DNA of 11,918 nt from an uncultured Bacilli bacterium (GTDB lineage Bacteria; Bacillota_I; Bacilli_A; RF39; UBA660), in the NCBI GenBank assembly GCA_944373065.1, contig CALWAJ010000039.1, positions 1-11,918 of the forward strand, in the 5' to 3' direction. The notes below the pieces were generated by a model. It was not told the DNA's origin. It saw nothing but the letters and a program-made list of their open reading frames with translations, and searched no databases. Both the position numbers and the translations under genes were made by a program. This document shows, in pieces, positions 1-5,568 of this stretch. How positions within the stretch are numbered: the first letter of the stretch is position 1; each line of letters begins with the position of its first letter.

Positions 1-1
1 A

Positions 2-52
2 AAAAGATTTATGTTATTTTTCAATCTTTTGCACATAAATCTTTTCTTTTTT
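2..52. terminator. Bidirectional rho-independent terminator at the window edge
   Basis: A perfect 13-bp inverted repeat (2-14 with 33-45) encloses an 18-nt loop. It has a T-rich tail on the right (42-52) and an A-run on the left (1-5), which reads as T's on the minus strand. It can stop leftward transcription from the radical SAM remnant and rightward transcription from outside the window. Confidence 0.8.
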
Positions 53-182
53 AATTAAATTTGCTCTTTTTTACTGGAAAATCTGTAACTTTATCAGTCA
101 CTTTACAATATCCTAAAGTTTTGGTCCTATCTATTGAACATTTTCTAGGACATAAATTACATTTTTTATATAAATCTATCAT
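51..182 (-). pseudogene. N-terminal remnant of a PflX-like radical SAM protein
   Basis: Reading leftward from an ATG at 182 with a GAGGT ribosome binding site just upstream, the 43-residue product begins MIDLYKKCNLCPRKCSIDRT and continues to LGYCKVTDKV. The pattern CxxCPRxC...R...GxC near the N-terminus is typical of the PflX-like radical SAM family (COG1313), whose full-length members are around 280-300 residues and carry a downstream CxxxCxxC cluster motif. That motif and the rest of the enzyme are missing. After about 33 recognisable residues the frame gives an unrelated lysine-rich tail and stops inside the edge terminator. I infer a gene truncated by deletion. A functional 43-residue four-cysteine metal-binding peptide is a less likely alternative. 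The frame also extends upstream to a TTG at 302, but that part overlaps the toxin promoter and has no coding look. Confidence 0.65.
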
Positions 183-230
183 AGTTACCTCATTTCTTTT
201 TATAGAACAAAATTTCTGTATCATGTTCGA

Positions 231-259
231 TTGATTTGTTATATTAGATATGCTATTAT
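231..259 (+). promoter_or_regulatory. Promoter of the small hydrophobic peptide gene
   Basis: TTGATT (231-236), a 17-nt spacer, then TGC followed by TATTAT (254-259), an extended -10. Transcription should start near 265-267, giving a leader of about 70 nt and a transcript of about 180 nt up to the hairpin at 415-444. Confidence 0.7.
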
Positions 260-281
260 ATCTATTAGGAATATCTAGTAA

Positions 282-330
282 AGGGTGTTTTGCCTCTTTC
301 AAAACTCTATTATTCAGGGGGAGAAAGGGG
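282..330 (+). promoter_or_regulatory. Leader structure that can mask the ribosome binding site
   Basis: Two pairings are visible in the leader of the small peptide mRNA. CCTCTTTC (293-300) can pair with GAAAGGGG (323-330) over 8 positions with one G-U, covering the Shine-Dalgarno region. AGGGTGTTTT (282-291) is the exact reverse complement of AAAACACCCT (409-418), which lies just past the stop codon, so the 5' and 3' ends of the transcript can close on each other. Both traits are known from type I toxin mRNAs. The functional reading is inference. Confidence 0.55.
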
Positions 331-338
331 AGATATTT

Positions 339-407
339 ATGAGTAAGAAGGATTTCTTGATAGTAATATTATTACTTGTTATAATTCTTTTAATTATTTA
401 TAGATAG
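339..407 (+). CDS. Small hydrophobic peptide, candidate type I toxin
   Basis: A 22-codon ORF starts at ATG 339 behind an exceptionally purine-rich ribosome binding site (AGGGGAG at 326-332, within a longer G/A run from 316). The product has a short charged N-terminus (MSKKD), then about 15 almost purely aliphatic residues (L, I, V), and ends in Y-R. This is a single membrane span with basic ends, the general form of membrane-acting type I toxins. I do not recognise it as Fst, TxpA, BsrG or any named family. Support comes from context: its own promoter, a foldable leader, a terminator shared with a convergent transcript and a promoter for an antisense RNA. It could instead be a harmless small membrane peptide. 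No homology search was possible. Confidence 0.6.
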   Translation: MSKKDFLIVILLLVIILLIIYR

Positions 408-523
408 TAAAACACCCTATTACATCTTTGTGAATAGGGCTTTTACTTCTAGATTTTTTAGAGGTAACACCCGACACAGAACTAGGTATTCCTCATTTTT
501 TATTATATGTAAATTTCTTTTAC
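408..523 (-). ncRNA. Predicted antisense RNA, candidate antitoxin RNA
   Basis: Inferred from the leftward promoter at 530-558 and the bidirectional hairpin at 415-444, giving an RNA of about 110-115 nt. It overlaps roughly the last 35-40 nt of the small-peptide mRNA and contains AGGGTGTTTT at its 3' end. That is the same 10-mer found in the peptide mRNA leader (282-291), so leader and antisense would compete for the same 3' target (409-418). The RNA can also form a short 5' hairpin (complement of about 509-523, GTAAA/TTTAC) and a middle stem from GAGG (461-464) and CCTC (491-494). No ORF of note lies in it. Transcription is predicted, not shown. Confidence 0.5.
415..444. terminator. Shared hairpin terminator of toxin mRNA and antisense RNA
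   Basis: CCCTATT (415-421) pairs with AATAGGG (433-439). The inner ACA/TGT pairs extend the stem with one bulged base. On the plus strand it is followed by CTTTT; on the minus strand the complementary read continues TGTTTT. It can therefore end transcripts from both directions, which is how convergent toxin and antitoxin RNAs come to overlap at their 3' ends. Confidence 0.7.
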
Positions 524-529
524 ATATCC

Positions 530-558
530 ATAGTATCATAAATATATAATAAATTCAA
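530..558 (-). promoter_or_regulatory. Leftward promoter for the antisense RNA
   Basis: On the minus strand TTGAAT (complement of 553-558) is followed by a 17-nt spacer and TGA-TACTAT (-10 is the complement of 530-535), an extended -10. The predicted start is near 523. It lies back to back with the murC promoter, only 6 bp away. Confidence 0.65.
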
Positions 559-564
559 GTATAT

Positions 565-593
565 TTGAAAATCTATATAACATAAGGTATAAT
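565..593 (+). promoter_or_regulatory. murC promoter
   Basis: TTGAAA (565-570), a 17-nt spacer and a perfect TATAAT (588-593). The start should be near 600, giving a leader of under 20 nt that contains AAGGAAG before the ATG at 617. Confidence 0.8.
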
Positions 594-616
594 AAATAAA
601 GAAAGAAGGAAGTCTT

Positions 617-1927
617 ATGAAATATTATTGTATTGGAATAAAAGGAACAGGGATGAGTACACTTGCTCAGATGTTATATGATATGGGTAATGAGGTAAGT
701 GGTTATGATGATGCTAAGGATTATAAGTTTACCCAAAAAGGACTAGAAGATAGAGGTATAAAGATTTTTTATGATGGAAATCACTCTATAGATAAAGATA
801 CTATTGTAACAGTATCACGTGCTTTTAGTGAAGACCATCCTGAAATGAAACGAGTAAAAGAGTTAGGTTTAACTTTTAAGCCCTATAATGAAGTGGTAGG
901 GGAGATAACTAAAGAATTTGATACTATTTCAGTAAGTGGAACACACGGTAAAACAACAACTACATCCTTATTAAAACATCTATTTGAAAATACTATTGGC
1001 TGTAACTATTTTATAGGTGATGGAACTGGTCATATTGATATGAAAAATAGATTATTAGTAATAGAATCAGATGAATTTAATCACCATTTTCTTGCTTATC
1101 ATCCTAAGAATGTTATTATTACTTGTATTGAACTTGAACATACAGAGATATATAAAGATATAGAAGATACTAATAAAACATTTGAAGAGTTTGCTAATAA
1201 AGCAGAGACTGTAATTGCTAATGGTGATGATTTAAATATTAGAAAGATTAACTTTAAAAATAAAGTAGTATTCTATGGTGAAGATGAATCTAATGACTAT
1301 ATCATTAAAGATATTAAGTTAGAGACTACTGGTTCAAGTTTTACCTTATATAAAAAAGATGAGTTAATTGCTACTTTCACTGTTCCTTTGTATGGACATC
1401 ATATGGTTATGAATACTGTTAGTGCTATTATATCTGCCTTAGATGAGGGAATTAGTAAAGAGAAAATTAAAGAATTATTACCTAGTTTTAAAAATGCTAA
1501 TCGCCGTTTTGCAGAAACAAAAGTAGGTGATACTATCATTGTAGATGACTATGCTCATCATCCAACTGAAGTTAAAGTTACACTTGAAGCGATTAGACAG
1601 AAGTATCCTAATAAGAAGTTAACAGTAGTTTTTCGTCCTAATACTTATTCTAGAACATCATACTTTAAAAAAGAATTTGCTGATGCCTTAAAAGTTGCTG
1701 ATGAAGTTTATTTAACACCAATTAAGTGTGATAGAGAAAATCCAAAAGACTATCCACCAATAAAATCAGAAGATATCATTGAACTTATTCCTGGTAGTGA
1801 ACTTGTAGATGATGATACAGTTAGTAAAGTCTTAAAGGATAAAGATGGAGTAGTCGCTTTTATGGGATGTGCTACAGTATCTCATTTGATTGCAAATTTT
1901 ACAAAAGCTTTAGAAAGTGTTGAATAA
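617..1927 (+). CDS. murC: UDP-N-acetylmuramate--L-alanine ligase (MurC)
   Basis: This cytoplasmic ATP-dependent enzyme adds L-alanine to UDP-MurNAc, the first step of the peptidoglycan stem peptide. At 436 residues it has normal MurC length. The N-terminal Rossmann-like UDP-binding domain opens with GIKGTGMSTLAQ, close to the Bacillus MurC motif. The central ATP-binding domain has the P-loop GTHGKTTTT starting at residue 108. The MurC signature DDYAHHPTEV lies at about residues 310-319, followed by FRPNTYSRT in the C-terminal domain. The start is set by AAGGAAG (606-612) and a promoter with a very short leader. The gene is monocistronic here, away from other mur genes, with a separate promoter for the RNA gene beginning at its stop codon. 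Mpl is excluded by the KGTGMS and DYAHHPTEV context and the presence of normal MurC spacing. Confidence 0.95.
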   Translation: MKYYCIGIKGTGMSTLAQMLYDMGNEVSGYDDAKDYKFTQKGLEDRGIKIFYDGNHSIDKDTIVTVSRAFSEDHPEMKRVKELGLTFKPYNEVVGEITKEFDTISVSGTHGKTTTTSLLKHLFENTIGCNYFIGDGTGHIDMKNRLLVIESDEFNHHFLAYHPKNVIITCIELEHTEIYKDIEDTNKTFEEFANKAETVIANGDDLNIRKINFKNKVVFYGEDESNDYIIKDIKLETTGSSFTLYKKDELIATFTVPLYGHHMVMNTVSAIISALDEGISKEKIKELLPSFKNANRRFAETKVGDTIIVDDYAHHPTEVKVTLEAIRQKYPNKKLTVVFRPNTYSRTSYFKKEFADALKVADEVYLTPIKCDRENPKDYPPIKSEDIIELIPGSELVDDDTVSKVLKDKDGVVAFMGCATVSHLIANFTKALESVE

Positions 1928-1949
1928 TTTAAAATAAATATGCTATACT
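1920..1949 (+). promoter_or_regulatory. Promoter of the 6S-like RNA
   Basis: TTGAAT (1920-1925) overlaps the murC stop codon. It is followed by an 18-nt spacer ending in TGC and TATACT (1944-1949), an extended -10. The predicted start is near 1956. Confidence 0.65.
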
Positions 1950-1955
1950 ATAAAT

Positions 1956-2146
1956 GTCTAAAGAAAACGATGCGGATGACTCAGTATAAAACCGACTAAA
2001 GAGACGATAAGGGAGTATTGATGATTGTTACGTTCGTGTTGAAGACCTTTCCATTGGTTAGGGATCCTAAGAATTGACTATATACACCCACCTGTACATA
2101 AGTATAGGTTTTATCGTAGATCCAAACGTTTCTTTGGACTTTTTTT
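1956..2146 (+). ncRNA. ssrS: Structured RNA, probably 6S RNA
   Basis: This is a non-coding stretch of about 190 nt with its own promoter and terminator, clearly richer in G/C than the flanks. Near the 3' end the string ACACCCACCTG (from 2084) opens a stem of 8 pairs, ACCTGTAC (2090-2097) with GTATAGGT (2102-2109), loop ATAA. An ACCC-ACCT hairpin at this place is what I know from Firmicutes 6S RNAs. ATAAAACC (1986-1993) is also the exact complement of GGTTTTAT (2107-2114), a candidate long-range closing helix that partly competes with the hairpin. ACGAT near the 5' end (about 1967-1971) can meet ATCGT near 2112-2116. 6S RNA binds the housekeeping RNA polymerase holoenzyme by imitating an open promoter. 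No T-box, SAM, SRP or RNase P core motif is visible. A covariance search against Rfam RF00013 would settle it. Confidence 0.65.
2121..2146 (+). terminator. Terminator of the 6S-like RNA
   Basis: TCCAAA (2121-2126) pairs with TTTGGA (2133-2138) around a 6-nt loop, followed by a T-run (2140-2146). Confidence 0.85.
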
Positions 2147-2147
2147 A

Positions 2148-2175
2148 TTGCAATTTAAAAAAAATAATGTATAAT
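2148..2175 (+). promoter_or_regulatory. Promoter of the 147-residue orphan gene
   Basis: TTGCAA (2148-2153), a 16-nt spacer and TATAAT (2170-2175), placed directly after the upstream terminator. Confidence 0.7.
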
Positions 2176-2200
2176 ATAACTACTTTGTGAGGTGGAAGTA

Positions 2201-2644
2201 ATGAATGAAGAGTTTATAAAAAAGTTAATGGATGATATATCTGATTTGTTAAAAGATGAAACTACAATAGATAAAAAAGAAGAGGAATTAAATCAAAAGA
2301 TAGTAGAGGTTGAAACTAAGATATTATACAATGAAAAATTAACGGCTATTGATTATGTAACTACATTAGAATTGATAAAATATCTTGTGAATTTTGAAAA
2401 TACACATATATTTAGTAATGGGAAATTAAAAAAAATTAGTAATTTATTATTAGATGAAATAGAACCTACTTTAGATAACTTAACATTAGAGAGATTTTTA
2501 ATAGTTTTAGAACAATATAAAAGTCTTATTCAATATATAAGAATATGTAATGAAGATTTTTTTAACCAAAATCATAATGAAAAATTAATTCCACTTTATG
2601 AAGAGATGCACGAAAGACATAAGGTTTTTAAGAAAATCAAGTAG
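2201..2644 (+). CDS. Hypothetical helical cytoplasmic protein
   Basis: I do not recognise this protein. It has 147 residues from ATG 2201, starting MNEEFIKKLMDDI. An in-frame GTG at 2192 would add three residues, but it lies inside the ribosome binding site AGGTGG (2190-2195), so the ATG is preferred. The sequence is rich in K, E, D, L and I with no signal peptide or membrane segment. The first ~45 residues are charged and probably a long helix or short coiled coil (DKKEEELNQKIVEVETKI). The remainder looks all-helical with regular leucines. No catalytic or metal-binding motif stands out. It has its own promoter and terminator, so it is monocistronic, between a structured RNA and the TetR/ABC operon. 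It could be a lineage-specific regulatory or adaptor protein, but nothing in the sequence fixes a role. Confidence 0.75.
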   Translation: MNEEFIKKLMDDISDLLKDETTIDKKEEELNQKIVEVETKILYNEKLTAIDYVTTLELIKYLVNFENTHIFSNGKLKKISNLLLDEIEPTLDNLTLERFLIVLEQYKSLIQYIRICNEDFFNQNHNEKLIPLYEEMHERHKVFKKIK

Positions 2645-2671
2645 TATGTAAAAAAAATACATACTTTTTTT
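2643..2671 (+). terminator. Terminator after the orphan gene
   Basis: AGTATGTA (2643-2650) and TACATACT (2658-2665) form a perfect 8-bp stem with a seven-A loop, followed by a T-run. The left arm overlaps the stop codon of the gene at 2201-2644. Confidence 0.9.
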
Positions 2672-2680
2672 ATTTTTTTG

Positions 2681-2709
2681 TTGACATATGACAACTTGTC
2701 ACATATAAT
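2681..2709 (+). promoter_or_regulatory. Consensus promoter with a built-in operator for the TetR/ABC operon
   Basis: A perfect TTGACA (2681-2686), a 17-nt spacer and a perfect TATAAT (2704-2709). The spacer contains TGACAA-C-TTGTCA (2689-2701), a 13-bp palindrome with a single central base that extends weakly outward. A repressor dimer here would cover both promoter elements. The obvious candidate is the TetR protein encoded at 2738, acting on its own operon. Confidence 0.85.
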
Positions 2710-2737
2710 GTTATAGTGACTGTTAGGAGGGAGAACA

Positions 2738-3346
2738 ATGCCTAGTGATACATTCTTAAGATTAAATGAAGATAAGAAGAAAAAACTGCTTGATGCTAGT
2801 TTTAAAGAATTTTCTCTTAATAATTTTAATGATGCTTCTATTAATAGAATTATTAAAGAAGCAGGTATTTCTAGAGGAAGTTTCTATATGTATTTTGAAG
2901 ATAAAAAAGATTTGTATTTCTATCTTTTAGAGCAATATGGAGAGATACTTGCTGATAATATGAAAAAGGACTTAATAAAAAATAGAGGAGATCTTTTTAA
3001 AATGTTTCAAGATAATATTGAAGAAAGTTATAATTCCTTTAAAAATAATAATATTAATTTCTTTAAAAAATCTTTAGAAAATATCACTATTATGGAAGAG
3101 TCTAAACGAACCTTTGGTTTTCGAGATAAGAGACTTTTAAATGAACTTATTCCTAACATCAATTTAGAATTACTTAATGATAATGCTAGACGTCATATTG
3201 AAGTAATTTTTGCCATTAATATGCATCTGTTGATGGTTACATTATTTAAGTTGTTAAAAAATGATAGTCTTGATAGAAAGTTAATTAAAGACTATTATGA
3301 ACAACTGGATATTTTAAAATATGGATGTAGTATAGAAAAGAAATAG
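2738..3346 (+). CDS. TetR/AcrR-family transcriptional regulator
   Basis: A 202-residue protein with the usual TetR layout. The N-terminal DNA-binding domain covers about residues 12-60, with the helix-turn-helix in ASINRIIKEAGISRGSFYMY at about 33-52, followed by F-x-D-K-K-D-L-Y, a strong family match. The remaining ~140 residues form a divergent helical ligand-binding domain with no recognisable ligand class. AGGAGG (2725-2730) sets the start at 2738. It is the first gene of an operon with two ABC half-transporters; its stop codon is part of the next ribosome binding site (TAGGAGGAG). The palindrome within the promoter spacer is its likely operator, so it probably represses itself and the exporter until a substrate of the exporter binds. 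Confidence 0.9.
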   Translation: MPSDTFLRLNEDKKKKLLDASFKEFSLNNFNDASINRIIKEAGISRGSFYMYFEDKKDLYFYLLEQYGEILADNMKKDLIKNRGDLFKMFQDNIEESYNSFKNNNINFFKKSLENITIMEESKRTFGFRDKRLLNELIPNINLELLNDNARRHIEVIFAINMHLLMVTLFKLLKNDSLDRKLIKDYYEQLDILKYGCSIEKK

Positions 3347-3360
3347 GAGGAGTATGATTT

Positions 3361-5568
3361 ATGTTAAAAATATTTAGATATTTAAAAGATAATATTTTAT
3401 CAGTTATTCTAATTATTTTACTATTAATAGTTCAAGCGAACTGTGATTTAACTATACCCCAATATACTTCTAATATTATTAATGTAGGAGTACAACAAGG
3501 AGGAGTTTCAGAAGTTAATCCTAAAGTAATTAGAGCTTCTAAATTAGATGAGATTTTACTTTTTGTAAGTGATAAAGAAAAAAAAGAAATTTTATCTAAC
3601 TATGATTTAATTACAGAAAAGAGTGATGAATATGATTATGATATTCTTGATGAAGAGCCAGTTTATGTAATTAAAGATGAAGATAAATCTAATAATGCTT
3701 TAGAAAAGGCTATTTTAGTCGATTATATGTTAACTAGTAAAGAGAAAGAAGCAGTTAATATTCAAAAAGAGATTAAAAAAGATATGCCTAGTGCTATGCA
3801 AGATATGGATATAATAGATATTATTGAAGCATTACCTAATAGTGAGCTTAATGATATGAGAAAATCTATTAATAAGCAATTTGAGTCTATGCCTGATAGT
3901 ATTATTAGTCAAAGTGCTGTATCTGCTATTAAACAAGAATATGCAGAAGTAGGTCTTGATACTGATGCTATTCAAACTAATTATATAATAATTACAGGTC
4001 TTAAGATGTTAGGATTATCATTAGTTAGTGTAGCTTCAACTATTTTAACTGTTTTATTAGGCGCTAGAGTTGGTTCAGGACTATCTAAGAGGGTTAGAAA
4101 GAAAGAGTTTAAGAAAGTCTTAAACTTTGGTACTGCTGAATATAAAACTATTGGTATATCATCATTAATTACTAGAAGTACTAATGATATTCAACAAGTA
4201 CAAATGATGATTATCATGACTTTAAGACTATTTATTTATGCCCCAATAATTGCTTTTGGAGCGGTTAGAAAAGTATTTGAAACAGCTCCATCAATGACTT
4301 ATATTATTTGGTTAGGAATAGTTTGTGTCTTAACATTAATATTTACTTTGTTTGCATTATCTATGCCTAAGTTTAAGAAAGTACAAAAACTTATTGATAA
4401 ATTAAATCAAGTAACAAGAGAAATTATTACCGGTATTCCTGTTATTAGAGCTTTCTCTAATCAAAAATATGAAGAAGAAAGATTCAGTGTTGCGAATACT
4501 AACTTAAAGAAAACAAACCTATTTGTTAATAGAGTAATGAACTTAATGATGCCTGGTATGATGTTTATTATGAATGGTATTGTTGTTCTAATTATTTGGA
4601 TAGGTGCTCATAAAATTAATGATGGCTTATTACAAGTTGGAGATATGTTAGCATTTATTCAATATTCGATGCAAATAATTATGTCATTCTTGATGATATC
4701 AATGTTTTCTATTATGTTACCACGTGCTAATGTATCTGCTAATCGTATAATGGAAGTATTAGAAACAGATCTTTCTATTAAGGATCCAGAGAAACCTAAA
4801 ACATTTAGTAAGAGAATTAAAGGACTTGTTGAGTTTAAAAATGTAAGTTTTAGATATCCTGATAGTGATGAGGATGTTATTACAGATGTAACCTTTACAG
4901 CTAAACCTGGCACAACAACAGCTTTTATTGGTTCTACTGGTAGTGGTAAAAGTACTTTAATTAACTTAATACCAAGATTATATGATGTTACTAAAGGAGA
5001 AATATTAGTTGATGGTATTAATGTTAAAGATGTTAAACAGAGTGATTTACATGATAAGATTGGTTATGTTCCTCAAAAAGGAGTGTTATTCTCTGGAACA
5101 ATAGAGTCTAATATTAAATACAGTGATGAAAATATGTCTGATGAGAAAATGATAGAAGCAGCTAGAATCGCTCAAGCAGAAGAGTTTATCTTAGGTAAAA
5201 AAGAAGGATATAAGAGTCCTATTAGTCAAGGTGGTACTAATGTATCTGGGGGTCAAAAGCAAAGACTTTCTATTGCTAGAGCAATTGCTAAAGATCCAGA
5301 GATTTATATCTTTGATGATTCATTCTCTGCTTTAGACTTTAAAACTGACTTTGAACTTAGAAAAGCTTTATATGAATATGCTAAGAATTCAACTATCTTT
5401 ATTGTTGCTCAACGTATCAATACAATACTAAAAGCTGATCAGATTGTTGTACTTGATGAAGGTAAAGTAGTTGGTATTGGTACTCATAAAGAACTATTAA
5501 AGAATTGTGATGTCTATAAAGAAATAGCTGAATCACAACTTTCAAAGGAGGAGTTAGAAAATGCCTAG
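3361..5568 (+). CDS. ABC exporter half-transporter, degenerate-site subunit with large extracytoplasmic insertion
   Basis: A membrane exporter subunit of 735 residues with a fused permease and ATPase (type IV exporter fold). TM1 covers about residues 12-30. An unusually long hydrophilic, acidic segment (about 31-205) follows before TM2 at about 207-236, where typical exporters have a loop of tens of residues. The ATPase domain begins near 488: Walker A GSTGSGKST (524-532), Q-loop VPQKG (570-574), signature VSGGQ (628-632), Walker B IYIFDDS (648-654). The catalytic Glu is replaced by Asp653, and the switch His by Gln684 (IVAQR). These two changes are the known pattern for the non-hydrolysing site of heterodimeric exporters such as TM287/288 and BmrCD. 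The partner is the next gene, overlapped by 8 bp. AGGAGG at the end of the TetR gene supports the start. The substrate is unknown; drug or peptide export is the usual guess for this arrangement. Confidence 0.9.
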   Translation: MLKIFRYLKDNILSVILIILLLIVQANCDLTIPQYTSNIINVGVQQGGVSEVNPKVIRASKLDEILLFVSDKEKKEILSNYDLITEKSDEYDYDILDEEPVYVIKDEDKSNNALEKAILVDYMLTSKEKEAVNIQKEIKKDMPSAMQDMDIIDIIEALPNSELNDMRKSINKQFESMPDSIISQSAVSAIKQEYAEVGLDTDAIQTNYIIITGLKMLGLSLVSVASTILTVLLGARVGSGLSKRVRKKEFKKVLNFGTAEYKTIGISSLITRSTNDIQQVQMMIIMTLRLFIYAPIIAFGAVRKVFETAPSMTYIIWLGIVCVLTLIFTLFALSMPKFKKVQKLIDKLNQVTREIITGIPVIRAFSNQKYEEERFSVANTNLKKTNLFVNRVMNLMMPGMMFIMNGIVVLIIWIGAHKINDGLLQVGDMLAFIQYSMQIIMSFLMISMFSIMLPRANVSANRIMEVLETDLSIKDPEKPKTFSKRIKGLVEFKNVSFRYPDSDEDVITDVTFTAKPGTTTAFIGSTGSGKSTLINLIPRLYDVTKGEILVDGINVKDVKQSDLHDKIGYVPQKGVLFSGTIESNIKYSDENMSDEKMIEAARIAQAEEFILGKKEGYKSPISQGGTNVSGGQKQRLSIARAIAKDPEIYIFDDSFSALDFKTDFELRKALYEYAKNSTIFIVAQRINTILKADQIVVLDEGKVVGIGTHKELLKNCDVYKEIAESQLSKEELENA

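Noticed and set aside
183..302. Upstream extension of the leftward radical SAM frame to a TTG at 302
   Set aside because: The added 40 residues have no family resemblance and overlap the small-peptide promoter and leader; the ATG at 182 has its own ribosome binding site and matches the family start.
1956..2146. Riboswitch, T-box leader, SRP RNA or tmRNA as identity of the structured RNA
   Set aside because: It has a full terminator and a separate promoter before the next gene; no T-box GGTGG core, SRP tetraloop motif or CCA-type tmRNA end is visible.
4659..4913. Leftward ORF of 84 codons
   Set aside because: It lies inside the first ABC transporter gene, whose motifs are complete in the plus frame; it is a shadow.
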